Below are positions 14,980 through 22,630 of a stretch of DNA of 26,100 bases, piece after piece. The notes below the pieces were generated by a model, which saw nothing but the letters and a program-made list of their open reading frames with translations, was not told the DNA's origin and did no database searches. This stretch comes from SM1-73 sp964588305. Lineage in GTDB: Bacteria > Zixibacteria > MSB-5A5 > SM1-73. Where the stretch lies: positions 1 through 26,100 of the forward strand of contig CAZPOP010000033.1 in the NCBI GenBank assembly GCA_964588305.1. Reading direction: 5' to 3'. How positions within the stretch are numbered: position 1 is the stretch's first letter; every line of letters begins with the position of its first letter. Made by a program: the position numbers and the translations under genes.

Positions 14980-15849
14980 ATGAAGCAAAAAGGCACCACA
15001 GTTTTTTTATCCCCCTGGATTTTGACCCTTCTTGTTTTCTGGCTTTTTCCCTTGGTTTACTCTCTGATTTTGAGCTTCTCAGACTACAATGTTTTGCGTG
15101 GTGAGTCGCACTTTGTCGGATTCTCCAATTATCTGGAGTTGTTCAGAGATCAGGATTTTTGGACCGCCTTGAAAAACACGTCCTTTTTCGTGGTGGGCAC
15201 AATTCCTTTCACCACGATTCTGGCTCTGATCCTAGCAATACTGGTCAATCAGAATATTCCATTGAAAGGCCTTTTTCGTGCTGGATTCTTTGTCCCCTCC
15301 ATTACATCCATGGTGGTGATCGCATTGATTTTCATGAATCTTTACGCCAAAGAGGGTTATTTGACTTTTCTCTGCAATTTAGTTGGCAGTCCCACCCCGG
15401 AGAAGGGATGGCTTTTCTCCACCAAGACTGCTCTTCCTTCCATTATGCTCATGGACATCTGGATGAGCACCGGATTTTATATGCTTCTGTTTTTAGCCGC
15501 ACTTCAATCCATCCCTCTGGAGCTCTACCAGATCTCCGATACTTTCGGCGCAAGTTGGTGGCAGAAGCTCTGGCATGTAACCTTACCTTACCTCAGACCG
15601 ATGAGCCTGTTCGTGGTGTTGATAAACACCATAAAATCCTTTCAGGTCTTCGTGGAGATCTTTGTTATGACCAAAGGAGGACCCTTGAATTCCACCCTGA
15701 CCATGGTATACCTGGTATATGAAACCGGCTTGCACAAATTCAGAATGGGCTATGCCTCGGCAGTTGCCTATGTTCTCTTTATCATAATTTTAATTTTCTC
15801 GCTGGTTCAGTTAAAACTTTTCGGATACGGAAGGACAGTGGAAGACTAA
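14980..15849 (+). CDS. Sugar ABC transporter permease, MalF/UgpA type
   Basis: 289 aa with six predicted TM segments (about 10-31, 70-90, 103-122, 152-175, 207-230 and 258-282). The cytoplasmic EAA-type loop reads LYQISDTFGASWWQKLWHVTLP, with the usual Gly and the terminal LP, and would dock the ATPase. A start at ATG 14980 gives the expected short cytoplasmic N-terminus, but no clear ribosome site precedes it. With the downstream permease it should form the heterodimeric channel of a CUT1-type importer. Confidence 0.93.
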   Translation: MKQKGTTVFLSPWILTLLVFWLFPLVYSLILSFSDYNVLRGESHFVGFSNYLELFRDQDFWTALKNTSFFVVGTIPFTTILALILAILVNQNIPLKGLFRAGFFVPSITSMVVIALIFMNLYAKEGYLTFLCNLVGSPTPEKGWLFSTKTALPSIMLMDIWMSTGFYMLLFLAALQSIPLELYQISDTFGASWWQKLWHVTLPYLRPMSLFVVLINTIKSFQVFVEIFVMTKGGPLNSTLTMVYLVYETGLHKFRMGYASAVAYVLFIIILIFSLVQLKLFGYGRTVED

Positions 15850-15873
15850 TAGAAAATCAAAAACGCAAAAAGA

Positions 15874-15905
15874 AAAGCTAAAAACGACAAATCAAAGCTA
15901 AAAAC
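15874..15905 (+). repeat. 12-bp direct repeat in an A-rich spacer
   Basis: AAAGCTAAAAAC occurs at 15874-15885 and exactly again at 15894-15905. The spacer between the two permease genes (15850-16019) is A-rich at its start and T-rich near 15980-16005, where TTTTGCACTTTTAAGCTT is roughly an inverted copy of the A-rich part. This may be a decayed insertion or an mRNA-folding element. Confidence 0.35.
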
Positions 15906-16019
15906 TGAACCTAAAATATGTTGTGGATTTGGTCGGTTGTCATTTAGTGAGGATAGGAGACATAATTTTGAATTGTGACTTTTACTTTGGCATTTTGCAC
16001 TTTTAAGCTTAGGAAACCT

Positions 16020-16847
16020 ATGGCACGCTCCAGTAGATCAAAGAGAATCTTGTTATTCATAATCTTGCTGTTTGTGCTCATCGGTACGCTTTTCCCCATG
16101 TATTGGATGATTACAGCATCTTTCTCTTCGGAAGCCAGTTCGATTCTCCAACTTTCCGATCTTCTGCCGAGAGGGATCACTCTGAAGAATTATGCGGACA
16201 TTTGGTCTTACGGCCCTTTCCCCCGCTTCTTCTTCAACAGCCTCTTTGTGGCTGTCATGGTCACTTTGGGGAACATCATCTTCTGTTTGATGGTTGGGTA
16301 TGCTTTTGCTCGCAGAACTTTTCTACTGAAAAACGTCCTTTTTCTTTCAGTGATTGTGGTCCTGATGATCCCGGTTCACATTTTGATCGTACCGCTGTTT
16401 TTAATCATAAAGAACCTGGGCTGGTACGATACTTATTTTGCTCTGATCGTCCCCTGGCTGGTGAGTCCATTGGGAATCTTTCTCATGCGGCAATATATCC
16501 AGGCCTTGCCTAGGGATTTGGAGAATCAGGCGAGAATCGATGGTGCAGGAGAGTTGAGGATACTTTTTCAGATTGTAGCACCTTTGTGTAAGCCAGCCTT
16601 GGCTGTCTTGGCCATTCAGGTGTTTTTGGTCAACTGGAATTCTTTTCTTTTTCCTTTTATTCTAACTTCAAGTGAAAAGATGAGAACTTTGCCTGTAGCA
16701 TTAGCGCTGTTTCAAGGCTATCAAACCATCGACTGGCCTCATCTTTTAGCCGCCTCCAGTTTAGCCGCCTTCCCGGTGATCATAATGTTTCTGTTCTTCC
16801 AAAGACAGATTATTTCCGGTCTCACTGCAGGTGCCATAAAGAAATAA
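16020..16847 (+). CDS. Sugar ABC transporter permease, MalG/UgpE type
   Basis: 275 aa from ATG 16020, chosen because AGGAAA (16011-16016) lies just upstream; the longer GTG start at 15975 adds a non-homologous-looking FKLRKP leader inside a T-rich spacer. About six TM segments. The N-terminal TM (ILLFIILLFVLIGTLFPMYWMI) and periplasmic LPRGITLKNYADIW are typical of the family. The EAA loop is LENQARIDGAGELRILFQIV followed by APL, a good match with DGAG. The C-terminal FFQRQIISGLTAGAIKK is also the family signature (compare ...GLTAGAVKG). It partners the upstream permease. Confidence 0.94.
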   Translation: MARSSRSKRILLFIILLFVLIGTLFPMYWMITASFSSEASSILQLSDLLPRGITLKNYADIWSYGPFPRFFFNSLFVAVMVTLGNIIFCLMVGYAFARRTFLLKNVLFLSVIVVLMIPVHILIVPLFLIIKNLGWYDTYFALIVPWLVSPLGIFLMRQYIQALPRDLENQARIDGAGELRILFQIVAPLCKPALAVLAIQVFLVNWNSFLFPFILTSSEKMRTLPVALALFQGYQTIDWPHLLAASSLAAFPVIIMFLFFQRQIISGLTAGAIKK

Positions 16848-16925
16848 CGATATGGGCGCCCGCACGTCTGCGCCGTTTCATTTGGTTAATTCGTTGACGG
16901 TTGATCTGTCGTAACAACACCCCCA

Positions 16926-16973
16926 CCTGCGTCCAGCCAAAGGTCAGACGGCTTCTGGCCGACGTGGCGCAGG
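16926..16973. repeat. Structured intergenic element
   Basis: CCTGCG (16926-16931) pairs with CGCAGG (16968-16973), enclosing further imperfect pairing (CCAG at 16933-16936 with CTGG at 16955-16958; GGC with GCC around TTCT). The flanks are C-rich (CACCCCCA before, TTCCACCCC after), giving near-symmetry that resembles a dispersed palindromic repeat. No reading frame fits it. Only one copy is visible in this window. Confidence 0.35.
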
Positions 16974-17009
16974 AATTCCACCCCTATCCGACACGACGCT
17001 CACAGCCAG

Positions 17010-17034
17010 CGAGGTTAATCGAGGGGAAACCTCG
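17010..17034. repeat. 7-bp hairpin in the ABC/Cys-rich gap
   Basis: CGAGGTT (17010-17016) pairs with AACCTCG (17028-17034), 11-nt loop. It is about 165 nt after the second permease; no T-run follows, so a terminator role is doubtful. Apart from this, the preceding element and the promoter, 16848-17349 shows no gene. Confidence 0.3.
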
Positions 17035-17108
17035 AAGAATAATTTCCCCCAACCCTAGTCAATGACACAATCTCTGGATAGGATTACGGGATAACCCTGT
17101 CTTTTCAC

Positions 17109-17137
17109 TTGACAGATATTCCCAACATTGATATATT
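17109..17137 (+). promoter_or_regulatory. Near-consensus sigma-70-type promoter for the Cys-rich protein
   Basis: -35 TTGACA at 17109-17114, exactly 17-nt spacer, -10 TATATT at 17132-17137. The expected start near 17144 leaves a 5' leader of about 205 nt before ATG 17350. Confidence 0.65.
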
Positions 17138-17349
17138 ACCGCCCGGAAAAGGAGGCTTCCACCTGTCACTGAACGGCGTTCTTGCGAGGGAATAACTATT
17201 TAGATTGCAAGCTATTGTGCATGGATTTAGATGATACACTTTAGGTTTTGCCGTAGAATGGCTTTACAGGTTGGGTATTCTTTATAATCTATGCCATATG
17301 GCTCTAAAGGCTCGCTGGGGACAAGAGTTAAAAGAAGGGGGTGAGACTT

Positions 17350-17640
17350 ATGTCAAGAAAAACCAAAATCATAATCGGCGCATTGGTGCTGATAGTAGCT
17401 TGTGGCGTATTGTATTCCCTTATCACTACCGAGACCGAGGCGGATTGCCTTAGAGAGTGGGTATATTGTTCATATCCAGGCTATCATCCGGCCTGTCCCG
17501 GCACTGGCAACAACGCTTTACACAAGTTCCGGTGCAACCTTTGTATTGGCTATTCGTGTCCTCCAGCACCGGATCATCACTGCGTGGACCTCGGATGGGA
17601 GTGCCTAATGGTACCGGTAGACCCACCAAACCAGAAGTAA
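17350..17640 (+). CDS. Small exported or membrane-anchored Cys-rich protein of unknown function
   Basis: 96 aa from ATG 17350; a purine-rich AAGGGGGTGAG just upstream is the ribosome site (GTG 17341 is an in-frame alternative). Basic N-terminus MSRKTK, then a hydrophobic segment 7-25 (IIIGALVLIVACGVLYSLI). Cys18 could be lipidated (IVAC resembles a lipobox) or simply lie in a TM anchor. The outer part, 28-96, has eight Cys (33, 40, 49, 62, 65, 70, 78 and 85), enough for four disulfides, plus several Pro, Trp and His (DHHC). The spacing CX6CX8CX12CX2CX4CX7CX6C matches no family I recognise. It has a strong promoter of its own and ends 170 nt before a convergent MBL-fold gene. Confidence 0.65.
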   Translation: MSRKTKIIIGALVLIVACGVLYSLITTETEADCLREWVYCSYPGYHPACPGTGNNALHKFRCNLCIGYSCPPAPDHHCVDLGWECLMVPVDPPNQK

Positions 17641-17699
17641 GAATCACTGACTCAAAACTCGTCCCCAGCGAGCCGAGTCTGAGAACAAAGGTAAGGACT

Positions 17700-17813
17700 A
17701 TGAGAATGGAATACCTTCTTTCCCTACTTGTGGAAAGCGAAGCGGATGTCAGGTTGACCGCCAGTACCGTCAATCCCCGGGCATCGGCGGCCACCAAGAC
17801 GATACAAAACTAG
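17700..17813 (+). CDS. Doubtful 37-aa peptide
   Basis: ATG 17700 has AAAGG at 17687-17691, 8 nt upstream, and the frame runs to TAG 17811-17813, overlapping the stop of the convergent MBL gene by 3 nt. The start MRMEYLLSLLVESEADVRL is plausible for a helix; the rest is Ala/Thr-rich. It follows the Cys-rich gene by 59 nt and could share its transcript. At this length it may be chance. Confidence 0.2.
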   Translation: MRMEYLLSLLVESEADVRLTASTVNPRASAATKTIQN

Positions 17814-18591
17814 AGACTGGTCAAATCAAACTCCATCCCGTCGCTGGCAGCGATGGTTCTAATTCCCATTTCTTTTTCGATCTCAGCCGCAATTCCCCAA
17901 GGTTTGCTTCGCACCATTGTCATGCCAAAGTGGGTCAAGACAGCCTGCTTTGGCTTTATCCCCTTTATGATCTTTTTGACATCCTCAAGGTTAAGATGAT
18001 CCACGTCCAATCTTTTTCCGCCTTTTCCATTATAGCGAACCACGTTAATCACAATCAGATCACTTCTTTTGTATTTAGTAATCAAATCAGGAAAGAATCT
18101 GGAATCGACGATGAAAGAAATAGTGTACTTTGAGCTCTTGAGCACGATGCCATAAGTCTCAACTGGATGAATATGACGAAGAGGCGTGGAAATCTCGACC
18201 CCACCTAAAGTGTGAGAACCTCCCTCTCTCAGAACGTGAATTTCGTCAACATAGCCCCTGACATATTTCAAAACGATTGGATCATTTTCCAAGGCAGAAA
18301 GAGGGGCATATAAAGCTCCTTTTTTGGAAAAACCGCCGTTGGTCATAGCCTCAATCATTATGTTCACATCGTTGGCATGATCTATGTGCTGATGGGACAG
18401 GATGATGGCGTCCAACTGAGTGGGATCCAAGGCAGGTCTGCTCTTGGCGCATCTTGCCAAAGTTCCCGGTCCGGGATCTAAAAGCAGCTTTTTTCCTCCA
18501 ACGTGATCCAGGTTCCAGCGGACGAACGGAGTTGTTTGGCAACCACAATGCGGGCACCTGCAGTGCCCAAGAATTTGATTCTGTCTGGCAT
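17810..18591 (-). pseudogene. MBL-fold metallohydrolase gene split by a one-base frameshift
   Basis: The true start appears to be ATG 18591: MPDRIKFLGTAGARIVV...LRSSAGTWITLEEK in one frame, which then hits a stop. The other frame picks up at once with KKLLLDPGPGTLARCAKS and continues to TAG 17810. The join is the T6 run at 18489-18494 (A6 in the gene). One more A would give a seamless reading of about 260 aa. Downstream are the metal-binding SHQHIDHAND, a later Asp in FIVDSRFF and His in VLTHFGM, as in metallo-beta-lactamase-fold hydrolases. The substrate is not known. The ATG at 18616 in the second frame is not a natural start. The cause is either a homopolymer sequencing error, a real inactivation, or slippage. 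No good ribosome site precedes 18591. Confidence 0.85.
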
Positions 18592-18992
18592 CGTCTGAAA
18601 TCTTGTGTCCGGCCACACTCTCGATTTTCGGGCTGCCTTAAGACCATTTGACCCATCCGTTAAGAAAGAGAATAATGCGTCAATGTCAACCAAATTCCAA
18701 CGGATGATCACACAGATCGACTCCAGGAAAATCTTTAAGGAGTGGCGGGCTTCAGCTTGACCCAAAATCTTAGTAATGCAACGCCTTTTCAAAGGTTTGC
18801 CTGAAGGTGGACACTCCAATCAGTCCCTGGATATAGCTACCCAGAGGTCCCCTTGCGTTCTCGGTCGGGTTTGGGCAAGCCCCTGATACCTTAAGCCGAT
18901 TCTAAATAATCGCAGATTGATGCCGATAAACAAATTTAGGACAAAAACCTTTAATGTTCAACAATAAACGTCAAACTGAAAGGGAGCCAATC
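18592..18992. other. Gene-free stretch between MBL gene and Ig-like lipoprotein
   Basis: The minus-strand frame of the MBL N-terminus stays open upstream to 18819, but that extension has no family-like sequence and is probably not translated. No clear promoter or hairpin stands out. Confidence 0.5.
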
Positions 18993-21098
18993 ATGAACAG
19001 GATAGTGTCCAACTCTCTGGTAGTTGGTTCTTGGGTAGTCCTCGTTTTGCTGGCAGTCGCCACATCGATGGTCGGATGTTCCAACAAGAGGTCCACCAAA
19101 GAGGAAGAAACGGTAGTGATCATCAAAGCTCTTTACGCACCCTACTCCGTTCAAAAGGGGCAGACCGGCACGGTGGACGTTGAGGTCAAGGACGACCAGG
19201 ATCGCGCCCTCTCAGGGGTGACGGTCTCTTTTTCAGTCAGCCCGACTTCAGTGGGATATTGCACACCCGCAGCGGACACCACGGATGCCAACGGCCTGGC
19301 GGCAACCGTCTTTACTGCCACAGACGTAGGCACCGCCACAATTCAGGCAAGCGCTGAAGGAGCTCAGGCCAAAACTGCACAGATTGACGTGGTCTCTGTC
19401 GAGGAGGAAGCCGGCAACCCTTTGGAAATTGACATCAGCCCTTTATGGCTTCCCGCAGACGGAATCTCTTCCAGTATCGTGAGGGCCACCGTAAGAGATT
19501 CCGCAGGCACGCTGATTGACGACGGTACAGTGGTGAAGTTCGTTGCCGGAGAAGACTTCGACGACGTCGACGGGGACGGCTATTATACCGAAGGCGTGGA
19601 CCAGCTGAGATACGACACCAATGGGGACGCAAAGTGGAATTCCATCGGAGTCATAGCACCCTACGCCCTCACACAGAATGGAATTGCTGAAGTGACTTAC
19701 ACTGCAGGCTTCAGAACCGGAAGCGCCTATATCAAGGTGACGGCAGGTACTCCTGGACAACAGGTTCAAGATTATAACACCATACTTTTGGTTCCCACTG
19801 ATGCCGTGGCATACATTGTGTTGGCATCCGAATATCCCAGCATCCAGGTTAAAGGCACCGGTGGAGTGGAGGCCACTCAGGTTACCGCCATATGTTATGA
19901 TGCTAACGGAAACAGAGTGGATGAGAATTTTCCCGTGGAGTTTTACATCATTAGCGGTCCGGGAGGCGGACTAAGCCTCGGTGGAGAGGAGGCCGAAGCG
20001 GTTACCGTCACCACCAACTCGTACGGAGAAGCACACGTCACTTTGTCCAGCGGAATCGAATCCGGGACGGTAAGGATCAGGGCCAAGGTTGGGTCCATAC
20101 TTTCTTATTCAACCTTGGTTGCCGTCAGCGCCGGTCCCGCCTTCGACATCTCGGTAGGAGTCAACCCTTGCAACATTCGAGGCTGGGACATAGACTGTGT
20201 GGAGGCAAACCTATGTGCGTGCGTGGTCGATCAATACGGGAATCCCGTTCCAGATTTGACTGCGGTCTACTTCAGCGCTGAGGAAGGTATGGTATACTCT
20301 AACGATCAAACCACGGACGGATGCGCTAACACAAAATACCTATCCGGCGACCCGAGAGACGATGGATTAGCCATAATCTGGGCCGAGACCCAGGGGGAGG
20401 ACGGCATAGTGAAAGACAGCACCATTCTGATCGTGTCCGGTCCACCCGCCAGCGTTGCCTTCCTTTCCTATCCGCACAGCCTGTTGGCGGACGGAATTTC
20501 CAAAGGTGACGTTATCGTGACGGTCCTCGACGTGAACGATAATTTTGTGGTCGGCGGGACTTCGGTCAAGATGAAAACAGGCTTCGGCTTTGTGACGGAT
20601 GGGGTGACCAGTGACGGATGCTATGCGAGCCTATATGAAACCGAGTTGGTCAGTGAGGTTCTTAACCAGGACTATTCGCTGGCCAATCCCAATATCATTG
20701 ATGATGGAATTGGCGTGGTCAACGTTCTGACCGCCAAGTCGGGCTTCGTCTCAGCGTCGGTAAATGTAACATTCCTGACCTCCTACACTTACAGCAAGAA
20801 TTGTGAGATCGATATGGAGGCATCGGTGCCCCATGGAGCTACCGTTCCGATAGTGGTAATGATAAAGGACCGTTACGGGAATCCCTTGGGCGGACACAAA
20901 ATCGTGGCTGATCAGACCCAGACTACCAATGGTGTCATTACTGGATCAGCGTATACGAATGCGTTCGGAGAGGCGACCGGGTTCACCTTCACCGCCTCGA
21001 CCGACATCAGTGTGGAGACTGCAATAATAACCATATGTGACGAGGACCCCAGAGGTGGAGTTTGTCTCGCCACGAAGATAGAACTGAGCGAAGATTAA
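18993..21098 (+). CDS. Big_1 (bacterial Ig-like) repeat lipoprotein
   Basis: 701 aa from ATG 18993; AGGGAG (18981-18986) lies 6 nt upstream, so the longer frame from 18954 is not used. Signal: hydrophobic core LVVGSWVVLVLLAVATSMVGC, lipidated Cys29. The mature part is about six invasin/intimin-type Big_1 domains, each with VT/VD...V.D..G.P..G..V.F at the start and T(D/N)..G.A...(T/S) near the end (for example VEVKDDQDRALSGVTVSFSV, DANGLAATVFTA, MIKDRYGNPLGGH). The second domain (about 130-265) carries an Asp/Gly-rich insert, DDVDGDGYYTEG and DTNGDAKW, that looks Ca-binding. Probably an envelope or surface protein; its ligand is unknown. It has its own terminator and no co-directional partner. 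Confidence 0.88.
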   Translation: MNRIVSNSLVVGSWVVLVLLAVATSMVGCSNKRSTKEEETVVIIKALYAPYSVQKGQTGTVDVEVKDDQDRALSGVTVSFSVSPTSVGYCTPAADTTDANGLAATVFTATDVGTATIQASAEGAQAKTAQIDVVSVEEEAGNPLEIDISPLWLPADGISSSIVRATVRDSAGTLIDDGTVVKFVAGEDFDDVDGDGYYTEGVDQLRYDTNGDAKWNSIGVIAPYALTQNGIAEVTYTAGFRTGSAYIKVTAGTPGQQVQDYNTILLVPTDAVAYIVLASEYPSIQVKGTGGVEATQVTAICYDANGNRVDENFPVEFYIISGPGGGLSLGGEEAEAVTVTTNSYGEAHVTLSSGIESGTVRIRAKVGSILSYSTLVAVSAGPAFDISVGVNPCNIRGWDIDCVEANLCACVVDQYGNPVPDLTAVYFSAEEGMVYSNDQTTDGCANTKYLSGDPRDDGLAIIWAETQGEDGIVKDSTILIVSGPPASVAFLSYPHSLLADGISKGDVIVTVLDVNDNFVVGGTSVKMKTGFGFVTDGVTSDGCYASLYETELVSEVLNQDYSLANPNIIDDGIGVVNVLTAKSGFVSASVNVTFLTSYTYSKNCEIDMEASVPHGATVPIVVMIKDRYGNPLGGHKIVADQTQTTNGVITGSAYTNAFGEATGFTFTASTDISVETAIITICDEDPRGGVCLATKIELSED

Positions 21099-21146
21099 GG
21101 TCTGGATTCGATATCCATAGAAGGAAGGGAATGCTCCTTACGTAAG

Positions 21147-21179
21147 AGCCCCCCCGCCTTTGGCGGGGGGGCTTTTTTT
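21147..21179 (+). terminator. Very strong intrinsic terminator
   Basis: AGCCCCCCCGCC (21147-21158) pairs with GGCGGGGGGGCT (21162-21173) around TTT, followed by T7 (21173-21179). The T-run overlaps the stop codon (21178-21180) of the convergent minus-strand membrane gene. Confidence 0.95.
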
Positions 21180-21498
21180 ATGGCCTTACCAGATTGATCG
21201 CCACCAGCAGGCAAACGAATACCGGAAGAATATTGAAAAACGAACAGGAGGTGAGCAAAAAAACGACCCCTGTCAAAATCACCGAAGGGATCACTATTCT
21301 GAAAATGATCCGGAAGGAGAGCTTGATGATGTGGTAAACCACGAAAAAAACTATATATAAAATAAGAAGATCGAGAGCCAATTGAACAAACAGTCCAAAG
21401 TTGGCATTCACGTACTGATTCATTTCGGAAAACCGTTCCGCAAACAGCCTCAGATACCGAAAAAACTCTTGGATGATATTAGCTGTTTCAGCGAACAT
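21178..21498 (-). CDS. Small membrane protein of unknown function
   Basis: 106 aa from ATG 21498, with AAGGAA 6 nt upstream; a TTG 9 codons earlier is less likely. An amphipathic helical N-terminus (about 1-33, IIQEFFRYLRLFAERF) is followed by TM1 (about 35-57, FVQLALDLLILYIVFFVVYHII) and a long hydrophobic C-terminal stretch forming one or two TMs (about 65-104, IVIPSVILTGVVFLL and ILPVFVCLLVAINLV). No family recognised. It lies 440 nt downstream of the membrane-protein cluster on the same strand, so its membership of that group is uncertain. Confidence 0.65.
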   Translation of the reverse strand: MFAETANIIQEFFRYLRLFAERFSEMNQYVNANFGLFVQLALDLLILYIVFFVVYHIIKLSFRIIFRIVIPSVILTGVVFLLTSCSFFNILPVFVCLLVAINLVRP

Positions 21499-21671
21499 AT
21501 TAATTTCCTTGCCCGAAACGCTCAAACTTCAAGCTGAGAGCACGATTTTCCTCTTGCTGCAGCACGATTCCGCTTCTTCCCGCCAGAGGTATCAAGCCGT
21601 AAGGCTCACACCAAAGACGATATCCTTTCAGAAGCTCCTCCCCCACAGGTGAGCATCAAAGTGTTACCATC

Positions 21672-21700
21672 AACTAAGCAAACTCACTTCGATTTGTCAA
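21672..21700 (-). promoter_or_regulatory. Weak candidate promoter for the 106-aa membrane gene
   Basis: On the minus strand -35 TTGACA (21700-21695), 17-nt spacer, -10 TTAGTT (21677-21672). The -10 is poor. If real, it would give the 106-aa gene its own transcript, separate from the cluster further upstream. Confidence 0.3.
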
Positions 21701-21899
21701 CCGTTTTTTGAGAATTCTGAAAGCCACTCGAGCAGGCGGAGGGCAGAGCTCTTGGGGAAGTGCCGTCGCGATGCACCGTTCTTTGAAACAAAAGCTTGAA
21801 GTGTTCTTATTAAGCACTTGACTTCCAATAAGGTAACGCCCGCCGAATTCAGACGAGGGGGAAGTCCTCGGAGACGGGCCAGTAGATGACGAAATATCC

Positions 21900-21918
21900 G
21901 AAAGAAGGGGTTTCTTTC
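21900..21918 (-). terminator. Weak hairpin after the membrane cluster
   Basis: GAAAGAA (21900-21906) pairs with TTCTTTC (21912-21918), 5-nt loop, about 20 nt after the stop of the 208-aa gene. On the minus strand the following bases GGATATTTCG are not a proper T-run, so termination is only possible. The remaining gap to 21499 shows no gene. Confidence 0.3.
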
Positions 21919-21938
21919 CTATTTGGAAGGGTCTGTGC

Positions 21939-22565
21939 CTAATCTAGGATGTGTAGCCAGGTCACCAGAAGGAAATATATTCTGCCGATTAAAAGGGACA
22001 TACGAGACATCACGGTGTAGCCGAACGAAGCCCCGAATGAGATCATCAGAAACCAGACGCCGACTTTAGCCGCGCCCCCCAAAGCCCCCTTGTGCTCTTT
22101 GGAGAAGAAAAAGTAGATGAGCCCCGTGATTACGCCGAAGGTCAAAAGAATATTGTTGAATGAGGTAAGCCAATTATCAGTCCACAAGGGAAGCAGATTC
22201 GCGCGAATCTGCAGGATAAGATCTCCGGAGCCGTAACCTACTATCGCGATTCCGGCGTAGATGCCGATGATTAATGCCATGGACCATCTGGAAAGCCAGC
22301 TGAATTTCTTGGTAAAACGGCTGAAAAGTAAAATCCCAAAGGCAAAGGGAACCAGGAGCAGGAGTTTTCCTTCGTGAGTCAGGGGCTCCCACAGGTTAGG
22401 AAGAAAAACGTTATGCCACTCCAAGGTAGCCCAGTATCCCGCCGAGATGCCGACGAAAAGATGCTCGGCAAACTTATAGAAGGGATTGTCCCTGTATAGA
22501 AAGGAGAAGATGCACAAGGTCAATGCTGCGCCCAGCCAGATTCCGATCGTTTCCGATAGTGGCAT
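21939..22565 (-). CDS. Multi-TM protein, family copy B of a duplicated pair
   Basis: 208 aa from ATG 22565 (AAAGGG 7 nt upstream; TTG 22568 is an alternative). About five or six TM segments. The same family occurs again at 25361-25990: shared motifs are SFLYRDNPFYKFAEHL followed by VGISAGY, FSWLSR, SKEHKGALGGAAKVGVW, and the C-terminal FGASFGYTVMSRMSLL. Conserved Asn, Lys, Glu and His residues in or beside membrane segments (DNPFYKFAEH) suggest a functional site rather than just an anchor. No known family recognised. It lies 65 nt after the 284-aa gene, as its homologue lies just after a 284-type gene, so the two types appear to form a working pair. Confidence 0.85.
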   Translation of the reverse strand: MPLSETIGIWLGAALTLCIFSFLYRDNPFYKFAEHLFVGISAGYWATLEWHNVFLPNLWEPLTHEGKLLLLVPFAFGILLFSRFTKKFSWLSRWSMALIIGIYAGIAIVGYGSGDLILQIRANLLPLWTDNWLTSFNNILLTFGVITGLIYFFFSKEHKGALGGAAKVGVWFLMISFGASFGYTVMSRMSLLIGRIYFLLVTWLHILD

Positions 22566-22630
22566 CAATAATCCCTTTTAGGTATCCTCAGTGGTTCGTT
22601 TCTAGAGACTTCTCTCCAGGTTACACAGTC

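Noticed and set aside
15975..16019. GTG start at 15975 for the second permease
   Set aside because: The added residues are encoded by a T-rich spacer and have no ribosome site, while ATG 16020 has AGGAAA just upstream and begins the family-typical sequence.
18483..18500. Programmed -1 frameshift in the MBL gene
   Set aside because: The frame-aligned bases read GAA AAA AGC, not a canonical X XXY YYZ slippery site; a homopolymer indel explains the break more simply, though slippage is not fully excluded.
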